Positions 26,599 to 34,372 of a stretch of 36,602 bases of DNA are shown in pieces; the stretch's first letter is position 1, and every line of letters starts with the position of its first letter. A program made the position numbers and the translations under genes. The notes under the pieces are model-generated. The model worked only from the letters and a program-made list of their open reading frames with translations, had not been told where the DNA came from and searched no databases. The stretch comes from a bacterium (GTDB lineage Bacteria; Sysuimicrobiota; Sysuimicrobiia; Sysuimicrobiales; Humicultoraceae): NCBI GenBank assembly GCA_030018905.1, contig JASEHJ010000005.1:1-36602 (forward strand). Direction: 5' to 3'.

Positions 26599-27390
26599 TT
26601 AGGACTTGAAGATCTCATCGAGGAAGGCAATGCCCTCCTCCGTGAGTGTGCGCTTCCCGTGCCCCTTCCCCGTGGCAAGCTTGAGGGTTTCCAGGGACTG
26701 AAGCTCACGGTACGCTGTGCTGTGGCTGATGTCGAGCTCCTTGGCGATCGTCGTGGGGCCCGCCGCGCCCAACTCGGCGACCAACAGCAGCACCTTCTTC
26801 TGCCGCGGGGTGATCGTCGGGGCCCGGCGAGGGGCCGGCTCCGGGGCCGTCTCGGGAGCGGACGGCTCCTGCTGTATGCGCAGCGTAACCACGGTGCCGT
26901 GGTCCAAGTTGTCCTCTATGGACAGCGAACCGCCCAGAAACTGCATCTGCTCCCTTGCCACCGGCAGCCCGCTGCCAACGCCGCGGATGAACCGACGCAT
27001 CTCGGCGGTGGCGGTGGAGAAACCCGGCACCACCGCGCGCTCCTTGTCGGAGATCCCCGGCCCTTGGTCGGCGACGCGAATCGTGTTGCCGTCATCGAGG
27101 ACGGTGACCGTGGCGTTGTGGAAATAGGCGTGTATCAAGTTTTCAATGATCTCCTTGATGACAACAAACGGCACCCGTCCCCCGCGTTCATGTGATACCG
27201 CGTACGTGCGCGCCGCCAGCTCGCCGACGAGCGCGTGGAAATCGTCCCCGCGCAGCGAGATAACCCTCGGAGCCGCCAGGGGCGAGTCGTAAACCGCCAG
27301 GCGCACCTCCGGCTCGGCATCGTCGCCGGCAGGCAGCGGCGCGACGCGCCGCTCCTCGATCAGCCGCGCGATGATTTCACGAATGGACAT
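26599..27390 (-). CDS. GHKL-type ATPase fused to a C-terminal winged helix, origin-linked
   Basis: A 263-residue protein not recognised as any named origin factor. Residues about 75-175 form a histidine-kinase-like ATPase: N box IKEIIENLIHAYF, G1 box VADQGPGI, an F-box-like PGFSTAT, and G2 GVGSGLPVA. No phospho-accepting His helix is visible, so it resembles anti-sigma or stand-alone sensor ATPases more than a full kinase. After a Pro/Ala-rich linker (about 178-192), residues 193-263 form a winged helix: TPRQKKVLLLVAELGAAGPT, IAKELDISHSTAYRELQSL, then TLTEEGIAFLDEIF. It lies between the DnaA-box cluster and dnaA, in the same direction. An ATP-responsive regulator of dnaA or origin activity is an inference. 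Start ATG 27390 with GGGGA upstream. Confidence 0.85.
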   Translation of the reverse strand: MSIREIIARLIEERRVAPLPAGDDAEPEVRLAVYDSPLAAPRVISLRGDDFHALVGELAARTYAVSHERGGRVPFVVIKEIIENLIHAYFHNATVTVLDDGNTIRVADQGPGISDKERAVVPGFSTATAEMRRFIRGVGSGLPVAREQMQFLGGSLSIEDNLDHGTVVTLRIQQEPSAPETAPEPAPRRAPTITPRQKKVLLLVAELGAAGPTTIAKELDISHSTAYRELQSLETLKLATGKGHGKRTLTEEGIAFLDEIFKS

Positions 27391-27906
27391 CGAGTCCCCG
27401 CTGCGCTCGGTAGTGGTTGGCCGCCACCGCGCAGACTCCTACCCCACAGACCGCCGGGCATCGGATTTCACGCCCACCCCTGGACGGTCACCGGAACGGC
27501 AAGGGTGTGGACAACACGACCCGGACAGACATGGGGTTCGCGCTGCCGCGCCCGGCATCCTCTGTCCGAGGCCAACCCGAAAACCAGCGGGGGCAGCGGG
27601 GCCTGGACGTTATCCACAGGTGTGGAAAACCCTGTGGACAATGGAGGGGGTTTTGGGGGCATTTTCGCGCATCCGTCGGTGAACCTTGGGTCCGACTCGG
27701 GTTCGGTTCGGGCGTTCGCGGTCAAAGATGTGGACAGGGGCACGGGTTATGCACAGGGTATGCGCAGGGTGCGCCCGTCGTACCGCAGGCGCCGGCGCCC
27801 GCAGGCCGGGCGTCGCGTATGAATGGCGGGCGGGGCTACACCGCGCGCGTTGCCGCAGCATTTGCGCTGTGCTATAGTAGGCCTGTTCTGTGGCGGAGGT
27901 TCCCAA
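27391..27906. other. Origin-region gap with DnaA-box cluster (bipartite oriC, upstream part)
   Basis: No gene is present in these 516 bases between divergent transcripts. DnaA boxes: TTGTCCACA (27506-27514, minus), perfect TTATCCACA (27610-27618, plus), TTTTCCACA (27621-27629, minus), TTGTCCACA (27633-27641, minus), CTGTCCACA (27729-27737, minus), TTATGCACA (27747-27755, plus). Three of them sit within 32 bp. A weaker repeat GGGTATGCGCAGGG follows the last box. No AT-rich unwinding stretch or trio repeat was seen here, so unwinding is expected in the dnaA-dnaN gap and this part likely binds DnaA as the second, loop-forming subregion. The rpmH promoter occupies the right end. Confidence 0.8.
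27850..27878 (+). promoter_or_regulatory. Promoter of the rpmH-rnpA operon
   Basis: TTGCCG (27850-27855), a 17-bp spacer and TATAGT (27873-27878), 5 of 6 at -10 and 4 of 6 at -35. Transcription would start near 27885, leaving a leader of about 22 nt that contains a GGAGG (27895-27899) before the rpmH GTG. Confidence 0.65.
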
Positions 27907-28047
27907 GTGAAGCGCACATATCAACCCAAGAATCGGAAGCGCGGGCGCGTACACGGCTTTCGCGCGCGCATGCGCACCCCGGGCGGACGCCAGACGCTGA
28001 AGCGCCGGAGGGCGAAGGGGAGGCACCGGCTGACCGTTTCCGGGTAG
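27907..28047 (+). CDS. rpmH: 50S ribosomal protein L34
   Basis: A 46-residue very basic protein, [20 protein letters not shown] then [19 protein letters not shown] and HRLTVSG, the universal L34 pattern. It starts at GTG 27907 with GGAGG seven bases ahead. First gene of the rightward origin arm; the run rpmH, rnpA, yidD, yidC follows at once. It is too short to be caught easily by length filters. Confidence 0.98.
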   Translation: MKRTYQPKNRKRGRVHGFRARMRTPGGRQTLKRRRAKGRHRLTVSG

Positions 28048-28056
28048 GGCGCTGCG

Positions 28057-28419
28057 GTGCCCTCCATCCGGCTTGGCCGCCTGTCCCAAGAGGAAGACTT
28101 TCGCCGCGTGTATCGCGAAGGCTCCCGCCGCACGACCGCGCTCCTGGTACTGCACGCCCGGCCCAACGGCACCGAGAGTGTGCGCGTGGGGCTGGTTGTG
28201 GGCAGGCGGCTCGGCGGGGCAGTTGCGCGCAACCGCGTCCGGCGGCGGCTACGCGAGGCGATCCGTGCCGAGCGCGGGCGCATCCGCAGCGGGGCCGACT
28301 TGGTGGTGGTTCCGCGCCGGGCCGCCGCCGCGGCGAGCTACGCTGCTCTTCGCGGTGCCGTGTGCGTGGCCCTGGACCAGGCCGGGATGGGCGGCGCGGC
28401 GGAGGAACGTGGCCGATGA
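28057..28419 (+). CDS. rnpA: Ribonuclease P protein component
   Basis: 120 residues. The RNase P protein signature [28 protein letters not shown] is present near residues 48-73, and the N-terminus has the typical [14 protein letters not shown]. It assists the RNase P RNA in trimming tRNA 5' ends. GTG 28057 lies 9 nt after rpmH. Its stop overlaps the yidD start by 4 nt. Confidence 0.95.
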   Translation: MPSIRLGRLSQEEDFRRVYREGSRRTTALLVLHARPNGTESVRVGLVVGRRLGGAVARNRVRRRLREAIRAERGRIRSGADLVVVPRRAAAAASYAALRGAVCVALDQAGMGGAAEERGR

Positions 28420-28625
28420 CGCGGATCCTGCTAACCCTTATAGCCGGATACAGACGGTTTCTCTCACCACTGCTGCCGCGCGCGTGCCGGTTCTATCCGT
28501 CCTGCTCGGCGTACGCGGCCGAGGCAATTGAGCGCCACGGCGCCCTGAGGGGACTGCCGCTGGTCGCGCGGCGAATCGCCCGCTGCCATCCGTTTCATCC
28601 CGGCGGATACGACCCGGTTCCATGA
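28416..28625 (+). CDS. yidD: Membrane protein insertion efficiency factor YidD
   Basis: A 69-residue protein, [20 protein letters not shown] then [20 protein letters not shown], whose [11 protein letters not shown] is the invariant YidD motif, with a second PHP-like segment [14 protein letters not shown] at the end. It is an amphipathic membrane-associated protein that helps YidC-dependent insertion. ATG 28416 overlaps rnpA by 4 nt. A long open frame in the same phase begins far upstream but is not coding before this ATG. Confidence 0.95.
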   Translation: MTRILLTLIAGYRRFLSPLLPRACRFYPSCSAYAAEAIERHGALRGLPLVARRIARCHPFHPGGYDPVP

Positions 28626-28646
28626 TGGGCATGAGGAGGAAATCGC

Positions 28647-29357
28647 GTGTTTGATGCCATTGTGACGCTGCTGCAGGGCGTGCTCCAGGTCTTCCACGGC
28701 GTCACCCAAAACTACGTGATGGCGATCGTGCTGCTGACGATCGCCATCAAGATCGTCCTGCACCCCCTGACGCGAAAGCAACTTGGCTCCATGAAGGCGA
28801 TGCAGGCACTTGCGCCCCAGATGGAGGTCCTGCGGCGCAAGTACAAGGAAGACCCCAAGCAACTGAACGTCGAGGTGATGAACCTCTACCGCGCGAACAA
28901 AGTGAACCCGCTCGGAGGGTGCCTTCCTCTCCTGGTTCAGTTGCCGGTGCTGTACGCGCTATTTGCGCTCTTACGAAAACCGGGCCTGTTTGGCGGAGAG
29001 AAGTTGTTCGGGCTTTCCCTGGAGGCCCACCCCTGGCCGGTCCCGGTGCTCCTCGACCACCCACTGCTCATACTTATCCCGCTCCTGAGCGGCCTGACCA
29101 CTTACTACCAGCAGAAGATGTCCATCACCGACCCACAGCAAGCCAAAATGTTTATTTTTATGCCAATTATGATCGCATGGTTTTCTACCCAGTTTCCGCT
29201 CGGCCTGTCCGTATACTGGATCTCCTCGACCGTGGCCTACATTGCAGAGTACTTCATCGTGGTCGGGCCGCCCCGGCCGGTGAAGGTAGCCCCGGCCCGG
29301 CAGCCCGCCGCCGCCGCGAAGGCCAAGCGCAAGTCCGGCGGAGGGAACGACCGGTGA
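28647..29357 (+). CDS. yidC: Membrane protein insertase YidC (short, Oxa1-like)
   Basis: A 236-residue insertase comprising only the conserved five-helix core; the large periplasmic domain of proteobacterial YidC is absent. Hydrophobic spans are at about 24-40, 88-106, 130-155, 165-180 and 185-205. Conserved text: HPLTRKQLGSMKAMQALAPQ, LYRANKVNPLGGCLPLLVQL. The C-terminus is basic and Ala/Lys-rich (ribosome contact). No lipobox is seen. A block of A/T-ending codons at 29141-29192 is unusual in this GC-rich gene. GTG start, AGGAGGA eight bases upstream; it overlaps jag by 4 nt. Confidence 0.97.
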   Translation: MFDAIVTLLQGVLQVFHGVTQNYVMAIVLLTIAIKIVLHPLTRKQLGSMKAMQALAPQMEVLRRKYKEDPKQLNVEVMNLYRANKVNPLGGCLPLLVQLPVLYALFALLRKPGLFGGEKLFGLSLEAHPWPVPVLLDHPLLILIPLLSGLTTYYQQKMSITDPQQAKMFIFMPIMIAWFSTQFPLGLSVYWISSTVAYIAEYFIVVGPPRPVKVAPARQPAAAAKAKRKSGGGNDR

Positions 29358-30025
29358 CCACCGCAGAGGCCTCGGGCCGCACTGTTGACGATGCCGTTGA
29401 GAAGGCCCTTGCGCAACTGGGCGTCGCGCGGAGCGAGGTGGAGATCGAGATCCTCCAGGAGCCCAAAATGGCCCTGCTGGGCTTCGGAGGGAGAGAGGCG
29501 CGCGTCAGGCTCACCGTGCGGCCTGGCGCAGCCGACGCCCTGGGATCGCTAACCACGGAGATCGTCCATCTCATGGGGCTTACCACGACCGTCAAGGTCG
29601 GGGAGGCCGCCGAGGGCCTTACCGCGGACCTAGAGAGCCCAAACCTGTCCCGGCTGGTCGGCCGGGACGGTCGGGCGCTTGACGCGCTCGAGCTAGTCGC
29701 CGGCCTTCACCTGCATCGGCGGTTGGGCCGCAAGGTCCCGGTGGTCTTGGACGCCATGGGATACCGGGCGCACCGGGAGCGGGCGGTGCGGGAAGCGGCC
29801 CTCCAGGCCGCCGAACGCGCTGCCAGGGAAGGCGCGCCGGTCGAGTTGGAGCCGATGAGTGCCCGGGACCGGAGGTCTGCACACCTGACGCTCAAGGACG
29901 ATGCCCGTGTAACGACAAGTAGTCTCGGGGAAGATGACGCGCGCCGCGTCGTGGTCCTGCCGCGCACCGGGGAGGAGTCTCCCCCCACCCCGGATCCGGG
30001 AAGCGAGCCAGCACCCGGGGAGTGA
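29354..30025 (+). CDS. jag: Jag/KhpB RNA-binding protein
   Basis: 223 residues. Jag-N domain: TVDDAVEKALAQLG with LQEPKMALLGFGGREARVRL (about 10-52). KH domain with the LVGRDGRALDALELVAGLHL helix-turn (about 100-120). R3H domain: YRAHRERAVREAALQAAERA, then ELEPMSARDRRSAHLTLKDD. A Pro/Glu tail ends the protein. With KhpA, Jag binds RNA and affects cell division and envelope control. GTG 29354 overlaps yidC by 4 nt, and its stop overlaps rsmG by 4 nt. Confidence 0.95.
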   Translation: MTTAEASGRTVDDAVEKALAQLGVARSEVEIEILQEPKMALLGFGGREARVRLTVRPGAADALGSLTTEIVHLMGLTTTVKVGEAAEGLTADLESPNLSRLVGRDGRALDALELVAGLHLHRRLGRKVPVVLDAMGYRAHRERAVREAALQAAERAAREGAPVELEPMSARDRRSAHLTLKDDARVTTSSLGEDDARRVVVLPRTGEESPPTPDPGSEPAPGE

Positions 30026-30804
30026 CCCTGCCACTTTCCCGCCTGCGGTCAGGCGCCTCGCTGCTCGGCATCACGCTATCTCCTGCAGCCCTTGCCCGAT
30101 TCGAACGTTTCCTGCAGGAGCTGCTCTTATGGAAGGAGCGATTGAACCTGACCGCTGCCGCCAGCGCCGACCAGGTAGAGGGGCTGCACTTCCTAGACTC
30201 GCTTCTTCCGCTGGGGGCCTGCGGCGTGCCGCCTGGCTGCAGGGTCGTGGATGTGGGCTCTGGCGCCGGCTTCCCCGGCATTCCGATGAAGATCGTGCGG
30301 CCGGACCTGCGCGTCGTACTGGTTGAGGCCTCCCGGCGGCGCGCTGCCTTCCTTGAGCACCTCCGCGACGTGCTCGATCTTCCGGACATTGAGATCAGGT
30401 GGGCGCGGGCTGAGGCGCTCGGCCACGAGGAAGGCTTTCGCGAGGCGTTTGGACTGGCTGTCTCCCGCGCGGCCGCTCCACTAGGCGCGACATGCGAGCT
30501 CTGCCTCCCGCTGGTGGAGCCCGGAAGCGCGGCAGTCCTCCTGAGGGGCCCAAAGGTCACGGAAGAGGTCGGCACAGCCGGGCGGCTCCTGGAGGAGCTC
30601 GGCGGGGTTGTTGAATCCTGCGCGATCGGCACCCTCCCCACCACCGACCGTTGTCGCGCGGCCCTGGTGCTTCGAAAGCGGCGTCCCACGCCCCCAGAGT
30701 TCCCGCGCAGCGGCCGCCGCCTGGGCACTGCCCTGCCGCGCAAGGGGGAAGGACCAACCGCGACGTTGAACCGTCCACCAGAGGGACTGTGCGACGGATC
30801 ATAG
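30022..30804 (+). CDS. rsmG: 16S rRNA (guanine527-N7)-methyltransferase RsmG
   Basis: 260 residues, class I SAM methyltransferase that modifies G527 of 16S rRNA. The SAM motif is [20 protein letters not shown] (about 75-94); the preceding [20 protein letters not shown] is the family's entry motif; AVSRAAAPL follows. The C-terminal [11 protein letters not shown] matches the usual end, and about 25 extra residues follow. GTG start in a 4-nt overlap with jag; its 3' end overlaps parA by 16 nt. Confidence 0.95.
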   Translation: MTLPLSRLRSGASLLGITLSPAALARFERFLQELLLWKERLNLTAAASADQVEGLHFLDSLLPLGACGVPPGCRVVDVGSGAGFPGIPMKIVRPDLRVVLVEASRRRAAFLEHLRDVLDLPDIEIRWARAEALGHEEGFREAFGLAVSRAAAPLGATCELCLPLVEPGSAAVLLRGPKVTEEVGTAGRLLEELGGVVESCAIGTLPTTDRCRAALVLRKRRPTPPEFPRSGRRLGTALPRKGEGPTATLNRPPEGLCDGS

Positions 30805-31550
30805 CGATAGTCAACCAGAAAGGCGGCGTCGGCAAGTCCACGACGGCCGTCAACCTGGGCGCGTGCCTGGCGGATGAAGGGCACCGGACGCTATTGGTGG
30901 ACCTGGACCCGCAGGCAAATGCCACCAGCGGCCTGGGCATAGAGAGGACCCCCTTTTCTGCCTCCACGTATGATGTGCTGATGAACGGCGCAGCCCTGGA
31001 GGACATAGTAGTGGTCGCGGAGGTTCCCGGACTGTACGTCGCCCCCAGCAGCATCCACCTGGCCGGGATCGAGGTTGAGCTGGCGGGCACGCAGGGTCCG
31101 GAGTCCAGGCTCCGGAGCGCGCTTGGGCCGGTGGACTACCCGCTCATCCTGCTGGACTGTCCGCCGGCAATGGGGCTGCTGACAATCAACGCGCTCACCG
31201 CCGCAACCGAGGTCCTCATCCCGATTCAATGTGAGTACTATGCGCTGGAAGGCCTGAAGCAGCTTCTCCGCTCGATCGAGCTGGTGCAGCGGCACCTGAA
31301 TCAGGGACTCGAGATCAGCGGCGTGCTGCTGACGATGTTCGACTCCCGGACCAACCTTTCCGACCAGGTCGCCGGTGAAGTCCGGCGTTTCTTCGGCGAG
31401 CGCGTCTATCAGAGCGTCATTCCGCGCAGCGTGCGGCTGGCCGAGGCGCCCAGCCATGGCAAGCCGATCACGCTGTACGATCCAGGCTCGCGCGGCGCCC
31501 AGGCCTACCGGGCGCTCTGCCAGGAGGTGATACAGCGTGGCCGACACTGA
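30789..31550 (+). CDS. parA: Chromosome-partitioning ATPase ParA (Soj)
   Basis: 253 residues from GTG 30789, ahead of which AGAGGG serves as ribosome site; the longer upstream frame lies within rsmG and is rejected. The deviant Walker [10 protein letters not shown] (11-19), the A' motif [13 protein letters not shown], the Walker [12 protein letters not shown] and the C-terminal [16 protein letters not shown] mark a chromosomal Soj-type ParA. It binds DNA in the ATP state and moves ParB-parS complexes. It overlaps rsmG by 16 nt and parB by 14 nt. Confidence 0.97.
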   Translation: MRRIIAIVNQKGGVGKSTTAVNLGACLADEGHRTLLVDLDPQANATSGLGIERTPFSASTYDVLMNGAALEDIVVVAEVPGLYVAPSSIHLAGIEVELAGTQGPESRLRSALGPVDYPLILLDCPPAMGLLTINALTAATEVLIPIQCEYYALEGLKQLLRSIELVQRHLNQGLEISGVLLTMFDSRTNLSDQVAGEVRRFFGERVYQSVIPRSVRLAEAPSHGKPITLYDPGSRGAQAYRALCQEVIQRGRH

Positions 31551-32451
31551 ACGCCAGGCCCCCGAACGCCAAACCCCTGACCCGGCGCATTCTCCCCGAC
31601 GCGCCCTTGGTCGCGGACTGGGCGCCCTGATCCCTGGGGCCGGACCCGACGCCCCTGCCGGAGCGGTCGAGCTGCCCATCGACAAGATCCGCCCCAACCG
31701 GCTTCAGCCCCGTGTAGGATTCGACCCGGAATCCCTGGCCGAAATGGAGACATCCATCCGCGAACACGGCGTGCTGCAGCCAGTGCTGGTACGGCCCACC
31801 CCCGACGGCTACGAGCTGATCGCCGGAGAGCGTAGGTGGCGGGCGGCGGCGACAGCCGGGCTGAGGACCGTGCCCGCCCTGGTGCGCAACCTCGACGACC
31901 GCGGCGCCCTGGAGGCAGCGCTGGTCGAGAACCTGCAGCGCGAGAACCTCAACCCGATGGAGCGCGCCACCGCCTACCGGCGACTGCAGGACGAGTTCCA
32001 CCTCACCCAGGAAGCCGTGGCCCGCCGGGTGGGCAGGAGCCAGCCGTCGGTGGCCAACACCCTGCGCCTGCTGGGTCTTCCGCCGGAAGTTCAGGCCTCA
32101 CTCATGGCAGGGCGGATCACCGAAGGCCATGCCCGGGCCCTGCTGGCGATAGAGGACCCGCGTCGCCTCCTATCCGTCTGGAAAGAAGTGGAGGCGAAAG
32201 GCCTCTCAGTCAGGGAAACCGAGTCCCGGGCACGCACCCGCACTATTTCACGTGGAATAGCACCGCGCGCCCGCCAAGAGGCAAGAGAGATAAGTATTAT
32301 TCAACAACGCCTTCAAGACGCGCTGGGAACCCAGGTGCGCCTGCGCGTGCGGCAGAACGGCTCCGGCGAGATCGCGATTGCCTTCTACACGCCCGCAGAC
32401 CTGGAACGGCTCCTGGACGCGTTGACGCGACGAGAGGGAGGGCCCCGATGA
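31537..32451 (+). CDS. parB: Chromosome-partitioning protein ParB (Spo0J)
   Basis: 304 residues. N-terminal [12 protein letters not shown] (23-34) is the ParA-contacting region. The CTPase domain carries GERRWRAA (97-104) and [17 protein letters not shown]. The helix-turn-helix is [20 protein letters not shown] (about 154-173). The C-terminal dimerisation part ends with [15 protein letters not shown]. It binds parS, one candidate copy of which lies inside this gene (32244-32259). A run of A/T-rich codons near 32286-32306 stands out. Start GTG overlaps parA by 14 nt. Confidence 0.97.
   Translation: MADTERQAPERQTPDPAHSPRRALGRGLGALIPGAGPDAPAGAVELPIDKIRPNRLQPRVGFDPESLAEMETSIREHGVLQPVLVRPTPDGYELIAGERRWRAAATAGLRTVPALVRNLDDRGALEAALVENLQRENLNPMERATAYRRLQDEFHLTQEAVARRVGRSQPSVANTLRLLGLPPEVQASLMAGRITEGHARALLAIEDPRRLLSVWKEVEAKGLSVRETESRARTRTISRGIAPRARQEAREISIIQQRLQDALGTQVRLRVRQNGSGEIAIAFYTPADLERLLDALTRREGGPR
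32244..32259 (+). promoter_or_regulatory. Candidate parS centromere site inside parB
   Basis: TATTTCACGTGGAATA matches the bacterial parS consensus TGTTTCACGTGAAACA at 13 of 16 positions, with TTTCACGTG at its core and near-perfect dyad symmetry extending to CTATTTCAC/GTGGAATAG. It is about 5.5 kb from the origin gap, and a parS inside parB (spo0J) is also known in B. subtilis. Confidence 0.65.
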
Positions 32452-33041
32452 CGGAGAACCCAATGCGCATGCCCGCGCGCGAGGAGGCCTGGGCTCTTCT
32501 GTGCGAATGGACGCCCACCCCTAACCTGCGCAAGCACATGCTTGCGGTGGAAGCCGCGATGCGCTCCTACGCCAGACGGTTTGACGAAGACGAGGGCCTC
32601 TGGGGCCTGGTGGGCCTTCTTCACGACTTGGACTACGAGCGGTTTCCCTCCCAGGAGGCCGGGCACCCCTTCCGGGGAGTCGAGCACCTGCGGGCGGCAG
32701 GATACCCCGAGGTCGTCTGCCGGGCGATCCTTTCTCACGCCGACTACACCGGGGTGCCCAGGCAGGCACGCATGGAGCACGCCCTCCACGCCTGCGACGA
32801 ACTGACCGGGTTCATCGTGGCGGTGGCACTCGTGCGGCCATCGCGCAGCCTCGACGATGTGGACGCCGCGGCCGTTCGTAGGAAGATGAAGGACAAGGCC
32901 TTCGCCCGCGCGGTGGACCGAGACGAGATGCTGCGCGCCGCGGAGACGCTGGGCGTGTCGTTCGAGGAGCACGCCGCGCTGGTGATCGCAGCGATGCGCG
33001 AGGTCGGGCCCGAGCTGGGCCTGGCCGGGGCGCAGGGCTAG
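32448..33041 (+). CDS. HD-domain metal-dependent phosphohydrolase
   Basis: A 197-residue protein with the HD superfamily ligands: His30 in NLRKHMLAVEAAM, His59-Asp60 in LLHDLDYERFP, and a later Asp in ALHACDELTG (about 117). A KDKAFARAVDRDEM helix follows. HD proteins of this size hydrolyse phosphate esters or nucleotides. The ATG at 32448 overlaps the parB stop by 4 nt, so it is translated with the partition genes. Substrate unknown; the position after parB is suggestive but not diagnostic. The long frame upstream over parB is shadow. Confidence 0.88.
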   Translation: MTENPMRMPAREEAWALLCEWTPTPNLRKHMLAVEAAMRSYARRFDEDEGLWGLVGLLHDLDYERFPSQEAGHPFRGVEHLRAAGYPEVVCRAILSHADYTGVPRQARMEHALHACDELTGFIVAVALVRPSRSLDDVDAAAVRRKMKDKAFARAVDRDEMLRAAETLGVSFEEHAALVIAAMREVGPELGLAGAQG

Positions 33042-33082
33042 ATTGCGCATGGCCGGATCCTGCATGCGAGGAGAGGCCTGAC

Positions 33083-33799
33083 GTGGAAGGCACGCTCGTC
33101 AACGCGATAGCAGTTGTCGCCGGAGGCCTGGCAGGAGTGACCCTGCGCCACCGGTTTTCCGAGCGGGTGCGCGAGACGGTCATGGCGGGCATCGGCCTGG
33201 CCACCTTGCTGATCGGGTTTCAGATGGCGTTGCAGACCGGCAACGTGCTCGTCGTCATCGCGAGTCTCGTGCTCGGAGGAATCATCGGAGAGGCGATCCA
33301 CATCGAGGAGGGTATCGAAGCACTGGGGCGCTGGGCACAGCGGATGTACGGTTCCCAGACACAGGAGAGCACCGTGGCGGCGGCGTTTGTCACAAGCAGT
33401 CTTCTCTTCTGCGTCGGGCCGATGACCGTGCTCGGCGCGATTCAGGATGGGCTGGGGCAGACGCCAGTGCTTCTCTACACGAAGTCGCTCCTGGACGGCA
33501 TCTCCGCGGTCGCCATCGGCGCGGCGTTGGGTGCCGGCGTGTTGCTGTCCGCGGGCACCGTGCTGCTCTACCAGGGAGCGCTGACGCTGGCGGCAGGCGC
33601 GGTGCACAGCGTCATGACACAGGAGATGACGCGCGAGCTCACCGCCACCGGCGGCGCATTGATCATCGGCCTGGGCCTGGGAATCCTCCAGATCCGCAAG
33701 ATCCGCGTTGGGAACCTGCTGCCGGCGCTGGTCATCTCCGTCCTGCTGACGGCCGCGTTGCCATACCTGCGGGTTCTGGCGCGCGCCGTGGGCCTGTAG
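33083..33799 (+). CDS. DUF554-family integral membrane protein
   Basis: A 238-residue membrane protein with the DUF554 (YdfK/YqgA-type) start GTLVNAIAVVAGGLAG, followed by GIGLATLLIGFQMAL, the central SSLLFCVGPMTVLGAIQDGL (residues about 110-130) and the polar KSLLDGISAVAIGAALGAGV. About six or seven hydrophobic segments. Transporter or other function is not known for the family. GTG 33083 lies 41 nt after the HD gene with GGAGAGG upstream. No partner gene shows its role here. Confidence 0.88.
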   Translation: MEGTLVNAIAVVAGGLAGVTLRHRFSERVRETVMAGIGLATLLIGFQMALQTGNVLVVIASLVLGGIIGEAIHIEEGIEALGRWAQRMYGSQTQESTVAAAFVTSSLLFCVGPMTVLGAIQDGLGQTPVLLYTKSLLDGISAVAIGAALGAGVLLSAGTVLLYQGALTLAAGAVHSVMTQEMTRELTATGGALIIGLGLGILQIRKIRVGNLLPALVISVLLTAALPYLRVLARAVGL

Positions 33800-33900
33800 C
33801 GCCGCGGCTTGCATCGCCGCGGCCCCGTGAGGCGGGCAACAGGAGGTGGGCAGGACGGCGTGGAAGAAGATAACCCCGACCCTGGAGGCGAAAACCGACG

Positions 33901-34359
33901 ATGCCCTTGAGTGCTGAGCCCCTGATTCCGTACGTGCTTGTGGCCACCGGAGCACTTCTAATCACGGCGTTGATCATGACCCTGTGGCTCCGCAGGCTCT
34001 CGCGGCGGGTCGCCGCCGCGGGTGGTGACCCCGCGTTCGTGGAGCGGGTGGCGGCGCTCCAGCGTGAGGTGGCTGCCGCCACTCGGCAGATAGAACACCT
34101 GGGGGGCCGGGTGGACCGCCTGGGCGAGCAGGCCCAGCGCAGCCTTCAGCACACCGGACTGGTAAGGTACGACGCGTTCAAAGAGCTTGGGGGGCACCTG
34201 AGCTTCAGTTTGGCATTGTTGGACGCGCGCCGGGACGGGGTTGTGTTGAGCGTGCTCAACGACCGAGACGGCGCGCGCGGGTACGCCAAGCCCGTGACCG
34301 GCGGACGGTCAACTTATACCCTATCGGAGGAAGAGCAGCGCGCCATAGGCGAAACATAG
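33901..34359 (+). CDS. DUF4446-family protein with one membrane helix
   Basis: 152 residues. An N-terminal transmembrane helix (YVLVATGALLITALIMTLWL, about 11-30), then a coiled-coil-like helix (about 45-85), then the conserved DUF4446 core: GLVRYDAFKELGGHLSFSLA, a VLSVLNDRDGARGYAKPV strand-turn, and LSEEEQRAI at the end. The DUF4446 gene commonly follows parB in Gram-positive-type bacteria. It may link the envelope with chromosome-partition functions; no activity is known. Confidence 0.85.
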   Translation: MPLSAEPLIPYVLVATGALLITALIMTLWLRRLSRRVAAAGGDPAFVERVAALQREVAAATRQIEHLGGRVDRLGEQAQRSLQHTGLVRYDAFKELGGHLSFSLALLDARRDGVVLSVLNDRDGARGYAKPVTGGRSTYTLSEEEQRAIGET

Positions 34360-34372
34360 GCGCGCGGCCGCC

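Noticed and set aside
27788-27799. GGCGCCGGCGCC palindrome in the origin gap
   Set aside because: Low-complexity G/C palindrome expected by chance in such DNA.
27391-27906. AT-rich unwinding element in the rpmH-side gap
   Set aside because: The only T-rich runs are short (TTTT) and isolated; no trio repeats or long AT tract, unlike 24982-25042.
30651-30788. Extended ParA N-terminus
   Set aside because: The added 46 residues lie in rsmG in another frame; GTG 30789 gives the normal ParA start with a ribosome site.
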